From Peptococcaceae bacterium UBA4997 (lineage in GTDB: Bacteria > Bacillota > Dehalobacteriia > UBA4068 > UBA4997): a DNA stretch of 10,670 nucleotides. A model generated the notes under the pieces. It searched no databases and was not told where the DNA came from. It was given only the letters and a program-made list of their open reading frames with translations. The stretch is taken from assembly GCA_002398485.1 (NCBI GenBank), contig DGYV01000041.1, positions 38,123 to 48,792 on the forward strand. Direction: 5' to 3'. The stretch's first letter is position 1. Each line of letters begins with the position of its first letter. The position numbers and the translations under genes are program-made. This document shows positions 1 to 6,030 of this stretch, in pieces.

Positions 1-1853
1 TCACTGCTTGTAAAATCATAAACTATCTGCAAGGCTTTATAACCATTATGCACCAAGCTGTTCGTGCTTACCAGGCTTAAGGCCGCATTGGGGGTTGCCG
101 TAAAGCCTACCTTGCTTTCAAAATCATTTATCACAGCATCACCTAAAGCAGTGCCAAGGCTTACCGTAACCGGTATTTCCTTTGTGATACCGCCATAGCT
201 CACCACAACAGAACCCGTACCCGCAATGCCCGAAGCCGTGAACACGCCTTCGGCAGTTATGGTACCCACATTACCTTTTACTTGCCAGCTAAAAGATTTA
301 TCGCCGGCCGCTACAGCCATATTTTTATAAGAGCCACTTGCGTTCAAATCCACCTTTTCACCCGCACTCAGGCTCAGGCTTGAAATGGCGGAAGTACCTG
401 ATTTAACTATTATAGAGTCTATACTCTCCAAAATAAACAGCTTTTGACTACCCGTGGCATTACCACCCGAAACATTGATGGTAGCTGTACCCGCAGTAGT
501 GCCTGCCGTAAAAACGCTATTTGTTACCGTACCCATTTTATTATCCACAGTATAACTTACGCTTGAGGGCAAGTCCACGGGGTAATAGTTTTTATCCGTG
601 GCTTTAAGGGCAAGGTTAACACTGCCGCCCTTCAAAACATAATAATTGGCAGGATAAACATGTAAATTCACGGCATTGCCCACAGACCGTGTATTGTTTA
701 CCAAAACTATATAATTGGCGCATGGACGCAAACTGCCGCCCGAAGGTGTGTTCACCACTGTGGAATCAGCGTTACCCGGCAGTTGTATAGCCATGGCAGA
801 GGAACCTCCACCATCCAGATTGATGGCGTTCACACAGCCCAAAGCCTGCATTTCCTGTGCCAGCTGATACGGTGTCATCCCCAAGCTGTACGGGTTGTTT
901 TTATCCACCTCATACATGACCACTGTACCGTCCGCCTTGATGCCAACAGCACTTCTGGCATTACTGCCGCCAGGGCTATCCCCTGTATCTATCGTACCGT
1001 TTTGCAAAAGTGCCTTGCCACCCAAGGCATAAAGCACATCATTCCAACTGCCGCCCGTGGTTGAGGTAGTAAGTGTAACCTGCTCTCCTATTTTAAAATC
1101 GGGCAATCTGCCTACAGGGCCGCTATCCGACACTGTAAGCACCATTTGGTTTTCCGCAATTGGGGTAGAGCTTGAAGTTTTTACTATATCCACAACTTGA
1201 AGGTTCAAGCTGCCATTTACGGTAACAGGGTCATCGGTGAGCCTTTCCAAAACTATATTGGTGCCTGCACTTGTAAGCCTGGTTTCCTTGCTGAAATTAG
1301 TATCCAACAAAAAAATAGAGCTGAGAGAACGCACTTTATTGAAGCAATCTACCGTAACCTTGCCGCTTGCACCGTTTATGGTCATGGTGGTTACAGGTTT
1401 ACCCATAACAGCACTGCCATCTGCTTTGAAACCAACGGCATAATAACCAAGGTTAGAGCTAATGAGCTCACCGTCTTTTATAACTATACCTATGGGCAAG
1501 CCGTTTTTCATATCAAAAAAATCACCGTTGATTGCGGCAATAACTTCCTTACCCAGGCCTTCCACATAATTAGCAACAGCAGTAATGGTAGACTTGCCGT
1601 AAAGCTTGCTTCCGTAAACTACCATGGGGCTTATATCCGCATTGGGGGTATACTCCACATAGTTTACCTGAGCCGCTCCCACAGTAGTTTGGCCCGTACC
1701 GTTATAATAGGTAGTTGAATTACCAATCTCACGGCTGTTTATATAGGCCTCGCTTAAGGCCATGGCAGGTGAAGTACCGGCCATTATCAAAACCAAAGCC
1801 GCCGCAGTAGCTTTAAGCACAAAGGCAGACTTTTTACTTTTAAATATTTTCAT
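1..1853 (-). CDS. Exported phosphodiester glycosidase (NAGPA family) with C-terminal repeat domains, partial (3' end outside window)
   Basis: The minus frame is open from the ATG at 1853-1851 to the left edge (617 whole codons, no stop). GAGGAG at 1866-1861, 7 bases upstream, supports this start. Residues 1-32 are a signal peptide: a lysine-rich start, a hydrophobic core, then SPAMA. Residues about 70-385 match the phosphodiester glycosidase family (NAGPA, formerly DUF2233): INGDFFD at 108-114, ARSAVGIKADG near 300, and NAINLDGGGSSAM at 342-354. The human relative removes GlcNAc from phosphodiesters. Bacterial members are thought to act on cell-surface or extracellular glycan phosphodiesters, but the substrate here is unknown. 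Residues about 395-475 and 478-565 look like two bacterial Ig-like (Big_2-type) modules. From about 573 (VINDFES) a carbohydrate-binding-like module seems to begin and is cut by the window edge. An S-layer or other wall anchor could follow outside. Family assignment is firm; the repeat assignments are moderate. Confidence 0.9.
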   Translation of the reverse strand, partial: MKIFKSKKSAFVLKATAAALVLIMAGTSPAMALSEAYINSREIGNSTTYYNGTGQTTVGAAQVNYVEYTPNADISPMVVYGSKLYGKSTITAVANYVEGLGKEVIAAINGDFFDMKNGLPIGIVIKDGELISSNLGYYAVGFKADGSAVMGKPVTTMTINGASGKVTVDCFNKVRSLSSIFLLDTNFSKETRLTSAGTNIVLERLTDDPVTVNGSLNLQVVDIVKTSSSTPIAENQMVLTVSDSGPVGRLPDFKIGEQVTLTTSTTGGSWNDVLYALGGKALLQNGTIDTGDSPGGSNARSAVGIKADGTVVMYEVDKNNPYSLGMTPYQLAQEMQALGCVNAINLDGGGSSAMAIQLPGNADSTVVNTPSGGSLRPCANYIVLVNNTRSVGNAVNLHVYPANYYVLKGGSVNLALKATDKNYYPVDLPSSVSYTVDNKMGTVTNSVFTAGTTAGTATINVSGGNATGSQKLFILESIDSIIVKSGTSAISSLSLSAGEKVDLNASGSYKNMAVAAGDKSFSWQVKGNVGTITAEGVFTASGIAGTGSVVVSYGGITKEIPVTVSLGTALGDAVINDFESKVGFTATPNAALSLVSTNSLVHNGYKALQIVYDFTSS

Positions 1854-2030
1854 TTATTTACTCCTCTCCTTCAACTTATATCTTTTTGACGCTCAAAACC
1901 ATAAAAAGGTTACTGCTCAAACAAGATATTTTTACTTTTTAAATTTAATATTTATTGCAAGCCTCTTAAGGCCCCTTTTTGAAAAAAAAGCGGCCGGCCG
2001 TAAACCGGTAAATCAAAAACATATATATTA

Positions 2031-2075
2031 AGTATAGCATATTAGGTATATCATTTATATATCAACAAAAGTCAA
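2031..2075 (-). promoter_or_regulatory. Possible promoter region of the phosphodiester glycosidase gene
   Basis: Reading the minus strand, there is a -35-like TTGACT (2075-2070) but only weak -10 matches at the right distance (GATATA, 17-bp spacer). An extended -10 element, TGCTATACT (2039-2031), lies further downstream without a good -35. Either could start transcription and would leave a leader of about 170-190 bases. The region lies next to the opposing NTPase promoter at 2086-2114. Confidence 0.35.
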
Positions 2076-2085
2076 TATAAGCAAG

Positions 2086-2114
2086 TTGAGTATGAGCAGA
2101 TGATTTGTTATAAT
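2086..2114 (+). promoter_or_regulatory. Sigma-A type promoter for the NTPase gene
   Basis: TTGAGT (2086-2091) and a perfect TATAAT (2109-2114) are separated by exactly 17 bases. The start of transcription would be about 2121, giving a short leader of about 25 bases before the ATG at 2145. Confidence 0.8.
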
Positions 2115-2144
2115 AAAATATAATTACTGTTGGGGGATAAGCAA

Positions 2145-2669
2145 ATGAATATTTTTCTTACGGGCTTTACGCGTACAGGCAAAAGCACCCTTATCCAAAA
2201 GGCACTGAACTCTCTTGAAATCATCCCCTGCGGCTTTGTTACGCGTGCGGGCATACCAAATAAGGATGGCAGCTCAGAGATATATATACACGCTGCAAAC
2301 AGCAGCCAATTTTGGGAAAGCAAAACTAACCGTGTAGGTTACAGAGCAGGTGATGGCATCAACCGCACAGGCTTCCCGAAGGTTTTCGATACTTTTGGCG
2401 TAAAAATACTGCAAAATAGTAAACCACCCTTGATTTTAATGGATGAACTGGGCTTTATGGAAAACGAAGCCCTTATATTCCAAAGTGAAGTACTGCATAC
2501 CTTGGCTGGAACCATACCCGTTTTGGGCGTGATAAAGCCTAAAAACACAGCTTTTTTGAATAAGGTGCGTTCACACAAAAAAACCATGCTTATTGAGGTA
2601 ACCTGCCAAAACAGGAATGAACTTTTACCTCGGTTGCTAATACTTCTGCGCCAAGAACTTAATTTATAA
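2145..2669 (+). CDS. THEP1-like P-loop nucleoside triphosphatase (NTPase_1 family)
   Basis: A 174-residue soluble protein. Residues 7-15 (GFTRTGKST) are a Walker A motif and 96-103 (LILMDELG) a Walker B motif, followed by FMENEA. The DE-x-G-x-M-E signature is that of the THEP1/NTPase_1 family (PF03266), whose members hydrolyse NTPs; their cellular role is poorly known. The length fits the family (about 170-190). I chose ATG 2145, with GGGGG at 2132-2136 eight bases upstream. An in-frame TTG at 2130 lies just ahead of that ribosome site and is unlikely to be used. The gene has its own consensus promoter and ends one base before the stop of the convergent xdhC-like gene. NTPases of this type can occur near molybdenum-enzyme accessory genes, so a shared role is possible, but that is inference from position only. 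Confidence 0.85.
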   Translation: MNIFLTGFTRTGKSTLIQKALNSLEIIPCGFVTRAGIPNKDGSSEIYIHAANSSQFWESKTNRVGYRAGDGINRTGFPKVFDTFGVKILQNSKPPLILMDELGFMENEALIFQSEVLHTLAGTIPVLGVIKPKNTAFLNKVRSHKKTMLIEVTCQNRNELLPRLLILLRQELNL

Positions 2670-2670
2670 T

Positions 2671-3699
2671 TTATAAACAAGGTTCTAAATAAACCTCTAT
2701 AACACCACCTGTATAGGCTTCGCCTTCTTTTATATGCTTGCCTGTAATATCCACGCCTACACAGCAGGGCAAGCCTTGCGACATTACCTGAAGCGCGGTT
2801 TTACGGATTTCCTCCTCCGCCATACCGCCGCCGATAGTGCCGATACAGCGGCCATCCGCCAGCACCAGCATTTTGGTAGATATTTGCCTGGGCATTGAAC
2901 CTAAGCGATTCACAATGGTAGCTAAACATTTGGGCTTTGCCGAATCAGCCGGTTTGGTAAGCAAAGTCAGCATTTTTTCATCATAACCCATGCCTCCTAC
3001 TTTAGCATTTTTTACTTTGATTATTTCCGCCAAAATAGCAATACTTATTTCTGCAGGAGTTTCCGCACCTATTTTCAAACCTACGGGCGAATAGATGCCT
3101 GCTATGGCCTCCCGGCTGAAACCCGCCTCCGTTAAACCCTTACGCACTTTGGCTACCCTGTTTTTATTGCCGATCATGCCTATATAAGCATGGGGGCACC
3201 TTAAAATCTGCTCCAAGCAAATAATATCATAATACGGGTCGCGCGTAACTATAACATAATAATTATTCACATCATCCCTAACCTCTGCCAAAGCTTCTGT
3301 AAAATCCATGGCCAAAATACTGTCGGCTGTGGGAAAACGCAGGGGTATAGCCATTTCTTTTCTATCCTCTATCACAGTTACCCTAAAATCCAGCTTTTTA
3401 CCGAAATCCGCAAGCGGTAAAGAAATATGACCGCCGCCGCAGATTATCAAATTGGGTACACCGTTTATGACCTCGAAAAAAACCTTACTACTGCCAACCT
3501 CAAGCAGTGAAACTCCTTCTATTTGGTCAAAGCTTGCCGCTACCCCACGCCAAAACACCGAGCTGCCCTCGGTAAATATATAGCCTTCCGCTTTTGTCCA
3601 CAAAGCTTTAGCTCCCTCATTTTCACCTTCGGTAACTAAAGCACTTATTACAGCACCCTTAACATAATATTGTTTGATGATTTCAAAAAAACCGCTCAT
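2671..3699 (-). CDS. XdhC/CoxI-family molybdenum hydroxylase maturation protein, with rearranged domain order
   Basis: A 342-residue soluble protein. XdhC proteins bind molybdenum cofactor and help sulfurate and insert it into xanthine-dehydrogenase-type enzymes. Residues about 83-225 are the XdhC Rossmann domain: ICGGGHISLPLA (86-97), VIEDR (109-113), RFPTAD (121-126), VTRDPYYD (151-158), GMIGNKNRV (174-182) and GLKIGAETPAEI (207-218). The XdhC_CoxI signature, normally N-terminal, comes afterwards: GSMPR (267-271) and GTIGGGMAEEE (287-297), ending in GGVIEVYLEP (331-340). The usual Cys before GG in the CGG motif of that domain is Thr (YTGG). Residues 1-80 look like a worn copy of the same domain without GSxPR or GTIGGG. 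The start is ATG 3699 with GGAGGG three bases upstream. No molybdenum enzyme gene is adjacent. The family call is firm; the target enzyme is unknown. Confidence 0.9.
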   Translation of the reverse strand: MSGFFEIIKQYYVKGAVISALVTEGENEGAKALWTKAEGYIFTEGSSVFWRGVAASFDQIEGVSLLEVGSSKVFFEVINGVPNLIICGGGHISLPLADFGKKLDFRVTVIEDRKEMAIPLRFPTADSILAMDFTEALAEVRDDVNNYYVIVTRDPYYDIICLEQILRCPHAYIGMIGNKNRVAKVRKGLTEAGFSREAIAGIYSPVGLKIGAETPAEISIAILAEIIKVKNAKVGGMGYDEKMLTLLTKPADSAKPKCLATIVNRLGSMPRQISTKMLVLADGRCIGTIGGGMAEEEIRKTALQVMSQGLPCCVGVDITGKHIKEGEAYTGGVIEVYLEPCL

Positions 3700-3736
3700 A
3701 AGCCCTCCGCATATTCGTATTTATAAACTATAAATC

Positions 3737-3765
3737 ATTTTAACACAGCACCAAAAGCTATACAA
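3737..3765 (-). promoter_or_regulatory. Likely promoter of the xdhC-like gene
   Basis: On the minus strand TTGTAT (3765-3760) and TAAAAT (3742-3737) are 17 bases apart. The -10 matches consensus at five of six positions, the -35 at three of six. Transcription would start near 3730, about 30 bases before the ATG at 3699. Confidence 0.5.
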
Positions 3766-3871
3766 TACGGCTTAAAAACCTGATGTTCAAACCCCAAGTC
3801 CACACCCGTAAAGCTTTTATTTCACAGCCGTTAAAAACTACCCCAAGCATATTTAAAATAGAATACAAGCA

Positions 3872-3900
3872 TTGACCTTGATTTAGTTATATGATACCAT
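3872..3900 (+). promoter_or_regulatory. Promoter of the mntP riboswitch transcript
   Basis: TTGACC (3872-3877) and TACCAT (3895-3900) are 17 bases apart. The -35 matches consensus at five of six positions and the -10 at four of six. The predicted start of transcription (about 3907) falls just before the first base of the aptamer at 3912, which supports the assignment. Confidence 0.65.
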
Positions 3901-3911
3901 ATTAGCAAAAT

Positions 3912-3996
3912 CATAAGGGAGTAGTTTGCGTATGCTTTACGCGGCAAGTCAACATAATGGCTAAAGCCTGGCTTGCCTTAATGAACGAGACTTATG
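3912..3996 (+). ncRNA. yybP-ykoY manganese riboswitch aptamer
   Basis: The conserved elements appear in order. P1 is CATAAG (3912-3917) pairing with CTTATG (3991-3996). The first metal-binding loop reads GGGAGTAG (3917-3924). P2 is GCGTA (3928-3932) with TACGC (3938-3942). P3 is GGCAAG (3943-3948) with CTTGCC (3972-3977), enclosing the conserved TCAACATAATGG and a small GGC/GCC hairpin. The second conserved loop ends in ACGAGAC (3985-3991). This family senses Mn2+ and often precedes mntP, as it does here. P1 shares its 3' strand with the terminator that follows, so ligand binding should prevent termination and raise mntP expression. Confidence 0.93.
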
Positions 3997-4030
3997 TGTA
4001 GCTATAGCTATGCGTGAGTCTTAATTTTTT
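3987..4030 (+). terminator. Riboswitch-controlled intrinsic terminator
   Basis: Bases 3987-4002 pair with 4007-4022 over 16 positions, including several G-U pairs, around a TATA loop (4003-4006). AA and six T follow (4025-4030). The 5' strand includes 3991-3996, the 3' side of aptamer P1, so aptamer and terminator cannot form together. This is the default OFF state expected without Mn2+. Confidence 0.88.
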
Positions 4031-4042
4031 GGCTGCAGCTTC

Positions 4043-4073
4043 GGCTTTGGGTTTTGGCTTTGGGTTTTGGCTT
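4043..4073 (+). repeat. 13-bp tandem repeat in the mntP leader (about 2.4 copies)
   Basis: GGCTTTGGGTTTT occurs at 4043-4055 and again at 4056-4068, followed by the partial copy GGCTT at 4069-4073. The repeat is G/T-rich, poor in A, and lies between the riboswitch terminator and the mntP ribosome site, unlike the AT-rich sequence around it. It does not encode protein. Confidence 0.85.
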
Positions 4074-4179
4074 CATCTTCTTGCCTTTATAGGGGAATCA
4101 CACTTCATTGGGGTTTTAAATCCGCTTTTTTAGCATATTATAGGAATCATGCTTCTAATTTTATATACAGAGGTGCGAA

Positions 4180-4743
4180 ATGACATTTTGGGAAATTGTT
4201 CTAATAGGTATAGCGCTAAGTATGGATGCCGCCGCCGTAAGTATGACGAACGGCATGATTTACCAAAAAATCAGTAAATACCTTATTTTGATTATGGCTT
4301 TTGCCTTTGGCTTATTTCAAGCCCTTATGCCTTTAGCGGGTTATTTTACAGGCGGACTTTTTTCCACAATAATTACACGCTATTCCGGCTTTTTGGTGTT
4401 TTTGATTTTAGGTTTTATTGGTATTAAAATGCTTGTGGATGGTTTAAAAAAATCTAAAGAAATCATGTCCCATAAAGAAATAACAAATAAGCCCAACTTT
4501 ACCTATAAACTACTATTTTGGCAGGCTATAGCCACAAGTATAGACGCCTTTGCCGTTGGTATAGGCTTCAGTGCCATTAAAGTAAGCATTATACCTGCTA
4601 TAACCATTATTGGTATAACTACTTTTGTTTTAAGTGTGATTGCTTTCATAATCGGTAAAAAATGCGGAGATCTATTAGGCAATATGGCCTCTGTACTGGG
4701 AGGTTTGATTTTAATAGCCTTAGCAATAAAAGCCTTGCTATAA
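4180..4743 (+). CDS. mntP: MntP manganese efflux pump
   Basis: A 187-residue integral membrane protein that exports Mn2+ from the cytoplasm. The length matches E. coli MntP (188). It has six hydrophobic segments in two triplets, at roughly 4-24, 36-57, 64-85, 106-128, 133-158 and 166-186. Each triplet opens with the family signature carrying a membrane aspartate: SMDAAAVSM (14-22) and SIDAFAVGIGFS (120-131). These acidic residues are needed for transport in characterised MntP. A charged loop (about 88-105) joins the halves. ATG 4180 follows GAGGTG at 4170-4175. The gene is monocistronic, behind a Mn2+ riboswitch with a terminator, so expression should rise when cytoplasmic Mn2+ is high. No terminator is obvious right after the gene; the hairpin at 5061-5096 could serve about 320 bases downstream. 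Confidence 0.96.
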   Translation: MTFWEIVLIGIALSMDAAAVSMTNGMIYQKISKYLILIMAFAFGLFQALMPLAGYFTGGLFSTIITRYSGFLVFLILGFIGIKMLVDGLKKSKEIMSHKEITNKPNFTYKLLFWQAIATSIDAFAVGIGFSAIKVSIIPAITIIGITTFVLSVIAFIIGKKCGDLLGNMASVLGGLILIALAIKALL

Positions 4744-5060
4744 CAATTTGTTTAAACCACAGTATTTTTAAACTTAAGTTTTCATCAAGCCCAATATACC
4801 AAAGCAATATTAATTTTGCAGTCTATTTTAATTATATAAAAACATTAAATATAGTTTTCTATTAGAAAAGATTTACCTGAAATAGTAGCATTCGCCATAT
4901 ATACCTCTTTGCACTAATTATCTTACTGCTGTTGACGGTACAAAGCCCTATAAATAATTTTAAATCAATCGGCTATATTTAAAATAATTTGGTAAATCTT
5001 GGTTTTATAGTTTTATATATTATAGCTATTGAATTGTTTGAATAAAGTATGTTTAAACAT
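4744..5060. other. AT-rich intergenic stretch without a convincing gene
   Basis: This 317-base gap is strongly AT-rich. I see a 12-base palindrome AAACTTAAGTTT (4770-4781), a possible weak GTTTAAA/TTTAAAC hairpin (4750-4770), and a 10-bp inverted repeat, AAGATTTACC (4868-4877) with GGTAAATCTT (4991-5000). A 17-codon minus-strand reading frame (4898-4845) follows an AGAGG site but resembles nothing known. The stretch could hold the remains of a decayed gene, but nothing recognisable is left. Confidence 0.6.
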
Positions 5061-5096
5061 AAAAAACCCTGCCATCTGTATAGATAGAAGGGTTTT
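5061..5096 (-). terminator. Terminator of tRNA-Thr, probably bidirectional
   Basis: AAAACCCT (5063-5070) pairs with AGGGTTTT (5089-5096). An inner helix (5074-5077 with 5082-5085) closes on a GTAT loop. On the minus strand the hairpin runs into six T (5066-5061), starting just four bases after the tRNA CCA. On the plus strand GGGTTTTCATTTT is a weaker tract that may stop mntP readthrough. Confidence 0.8.
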
Positions 5097-5100
5097 CATT

Positions 5101-5176
5101 TGGAGCCACCAATCGGAGTCGAACCGATTACCTCATCCTTACCAAGGATGCGCTCTACCTAGTGAGCTATGGCGGC
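5101..5176 (-). tRNA. tRNA-Thr (anticodon GGT)
   Basis: Read on the minus strand this is a complete 76-base cloverleaf. The acceptor stem GCCGCCA pairs with TGGTGGC (one G-U). The D arm is GCTC/GAGC with an AGG-containing loop. The anticodon arm CATCC-TTGGTAA-GGATG has GGT at positions 34-36. The variable loop is AGGTA, and the T arm ATCGG-TTCGACT-CCGAT. The discriminator base is T, and the CCA end is encoded. GGT reads ACC and, by wobble, ACT threonine codons. It is a lone tRNA with its own promoter and terminator. Confidence 0.96.
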
Positions 5177-5209
5177 ACAGCTAATTATTTTATTCACAGT
5201 GCGTTTTAT

Positions 5210-5238
5210 ATTATATCGTTTTCCGCTTGGTTTGTCAA
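5210..5238 (-). promoter_or_regulatory. Consensus promoter of tRNA-Thr
   Basis: On the minus strand a perfect TTGACA (5238-5233) and a perfect TATAAT (5215-5210) are separated by exactly 17 bases. Transcription would begin about 5203, roughly 27 bases before the mature tRNA. Such an ideal promoter is usual for stable RNA genes. Confidence 0.92.
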
Positions 5239-5385
5239 CAATTTAAATACCAAAAGAAAAAAAGAAAGCCCATAATCCGTATTATAAACCAAATCAGTAA
5301 AATATAGCAAAATCATACATTATTATATATTAATAAAAGAAACCAATTAAATATATAATAACCTTAACTCACAATTTATTATATA

Positions 5386-5414
5386 TTGCTAAAGCTTACA
5401 AATGCCTTTATAAT
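5386..5414 (+). promoter_or_regulatory. Promoter of the lemA-TPM operon
   Basis: TTGCTA (5386-5391) and a perfect TATAAT (5409-5414) are separated by 17 bases. The start of transcription would be about 5421, leaving a leader of some 27 bases that contains the AAAGGGTGA ribosome site (5434-5442). Confidence 0.75.
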
Positions 5415-5447
5415 TAAAGAAGACATCACGCAGAAAGGGTGAATTTG

Positions 5448-6011
5448 ATGAAAAAAGGCTTATTGATCACCTTAGTAATCATAATTATTTTGGCGATCAT
5501 CATTGGCTGGGCCGTAGGCAGCTATAATAAAATGGTAACAGCCGAACTGGAAGTTGATAAATACGCAAGTGATATTCAGGCAGATTTACAACGCCGTGCC
5601 GATTTAATACCAAACTTGGTGAAAACGGTACAGGGCTATGCCAAGCATGAAAAGGAAATCTTCACAGCGGTTGCCAATGCTCGCGCCCAAATGATGAGTG
5701 CAGGTAATTTAAAAGAAGCTGCGGCAGCAGATACGGCAATGAACAGTGCTTTATCCAGGCTATTGGCGGTAGCGGAAGCTTACCCTGAATTAAAAGCCAA
5801 TGAAAACTTCATTAACCTGCAAACTCAGCTAGAAGGAACAGAAAACCGCATTAAGGTTGCCCGCACCAAGTATAATGAGGCAGTTCAAGGCTACAATACC
5901 ATGATCCGCCGTGTTCCCTATAATATTATGGCGGGCATATTCGGCTTTGAAGCTAAGGCATTTTTTGAGGCCACAGCAGGCAGTGAAACAGTACCCGAAG
6001 TATCCTTCTAA
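5448..6011 (+). CDS. lemA: LemA family membrane protein
   Basis: A 187-residue protein of the LemA family, with the usual length (about 185). Residues 4-26 are one N-terminal membrane helix; the rest is a predicted helical bundle outside the membrane. Family hallmarks are NKMV (27-30), QRRADLIPNLV (48-58), TAVANARA (73-80), NFINLQTQLEGTENRI (120-135), YNEAVQGYN (142-150) and a C-terminal FGFEAKAFFEA. LemA proteins have no established biochemical activity; they very often sit beside TPM-domain proteins, as here. I chose ATG 5448, five bases after GGGTGA (5437-5442). An in-frame GTG at 5439 lies inside that ribosome site. The TPM gene follows after 19 bases, so the two are almost certainly co-transcribed. 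Confidence 0.93.
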   Translation: MKKGLLITLVIIIILAIIIGWAVGSYNKMVTAELEVDKYASDIQADLQRRADLIPNLVKTVQGYAKHEKEIFTAVANARAQMMSAGNLKEAAAADTAMNSALSRLLAVAEAYPELKANENFINLQTQLEGTENRIKVARTKYNEAVQGYNTMIRRVPYNIMAGIFGFEAKAFFEATAGSETVPEVSF

Positions 6012-6030
6012 ATAAATGGGAGGGCTTAAG

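Noticed and set aside
10..1140. Tandem gene duplication suggested by recurring Gly/Thr/Val-rich segments in the glycosidase
   Set aside because: The similarity is at the level of Ig-like fold composition; I see no nucleotide-level repeat.
783..1718. Plus-strand reading frames of 93 and 173 codons (783-1064, 1197-1718)
   Set aside because: They lie antisense to the glycosidase gene, whose minus frame is open throughout and gives clear family motifs. The plus products resemble nothing.
1854..2030. Cyclic-di-GMP riboswitch in the leader of the glycosidase gene
   Set aside because: I looked because surface protein genes in this group often carry one, and GGCCGTAAACCGG is vaguely similar, but it is on the wrong strand and the conserved core elements are missing.
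1762..2031. Plus-strand 89-codon frame spanning the glycosidase start and its upstream region
   Set aside because: It overlaps the signal peptide of the minus gene, has no ribosome site and a biased, unrecognisable product.
2108..2680. Minus-strand frames (2108-2323, 2339-2680) opposite the NTPase gene
   Set aside because: The plus frame carries Walker A and B motifs and a promoter; the minus frames have no recognisable content.
4043..4073. CRISPR-like repeat
   Set aside because: The copies are 13 bases, directly adjacent without spacers, and sit in an mRNA leader; this is a simple tandem repeat.
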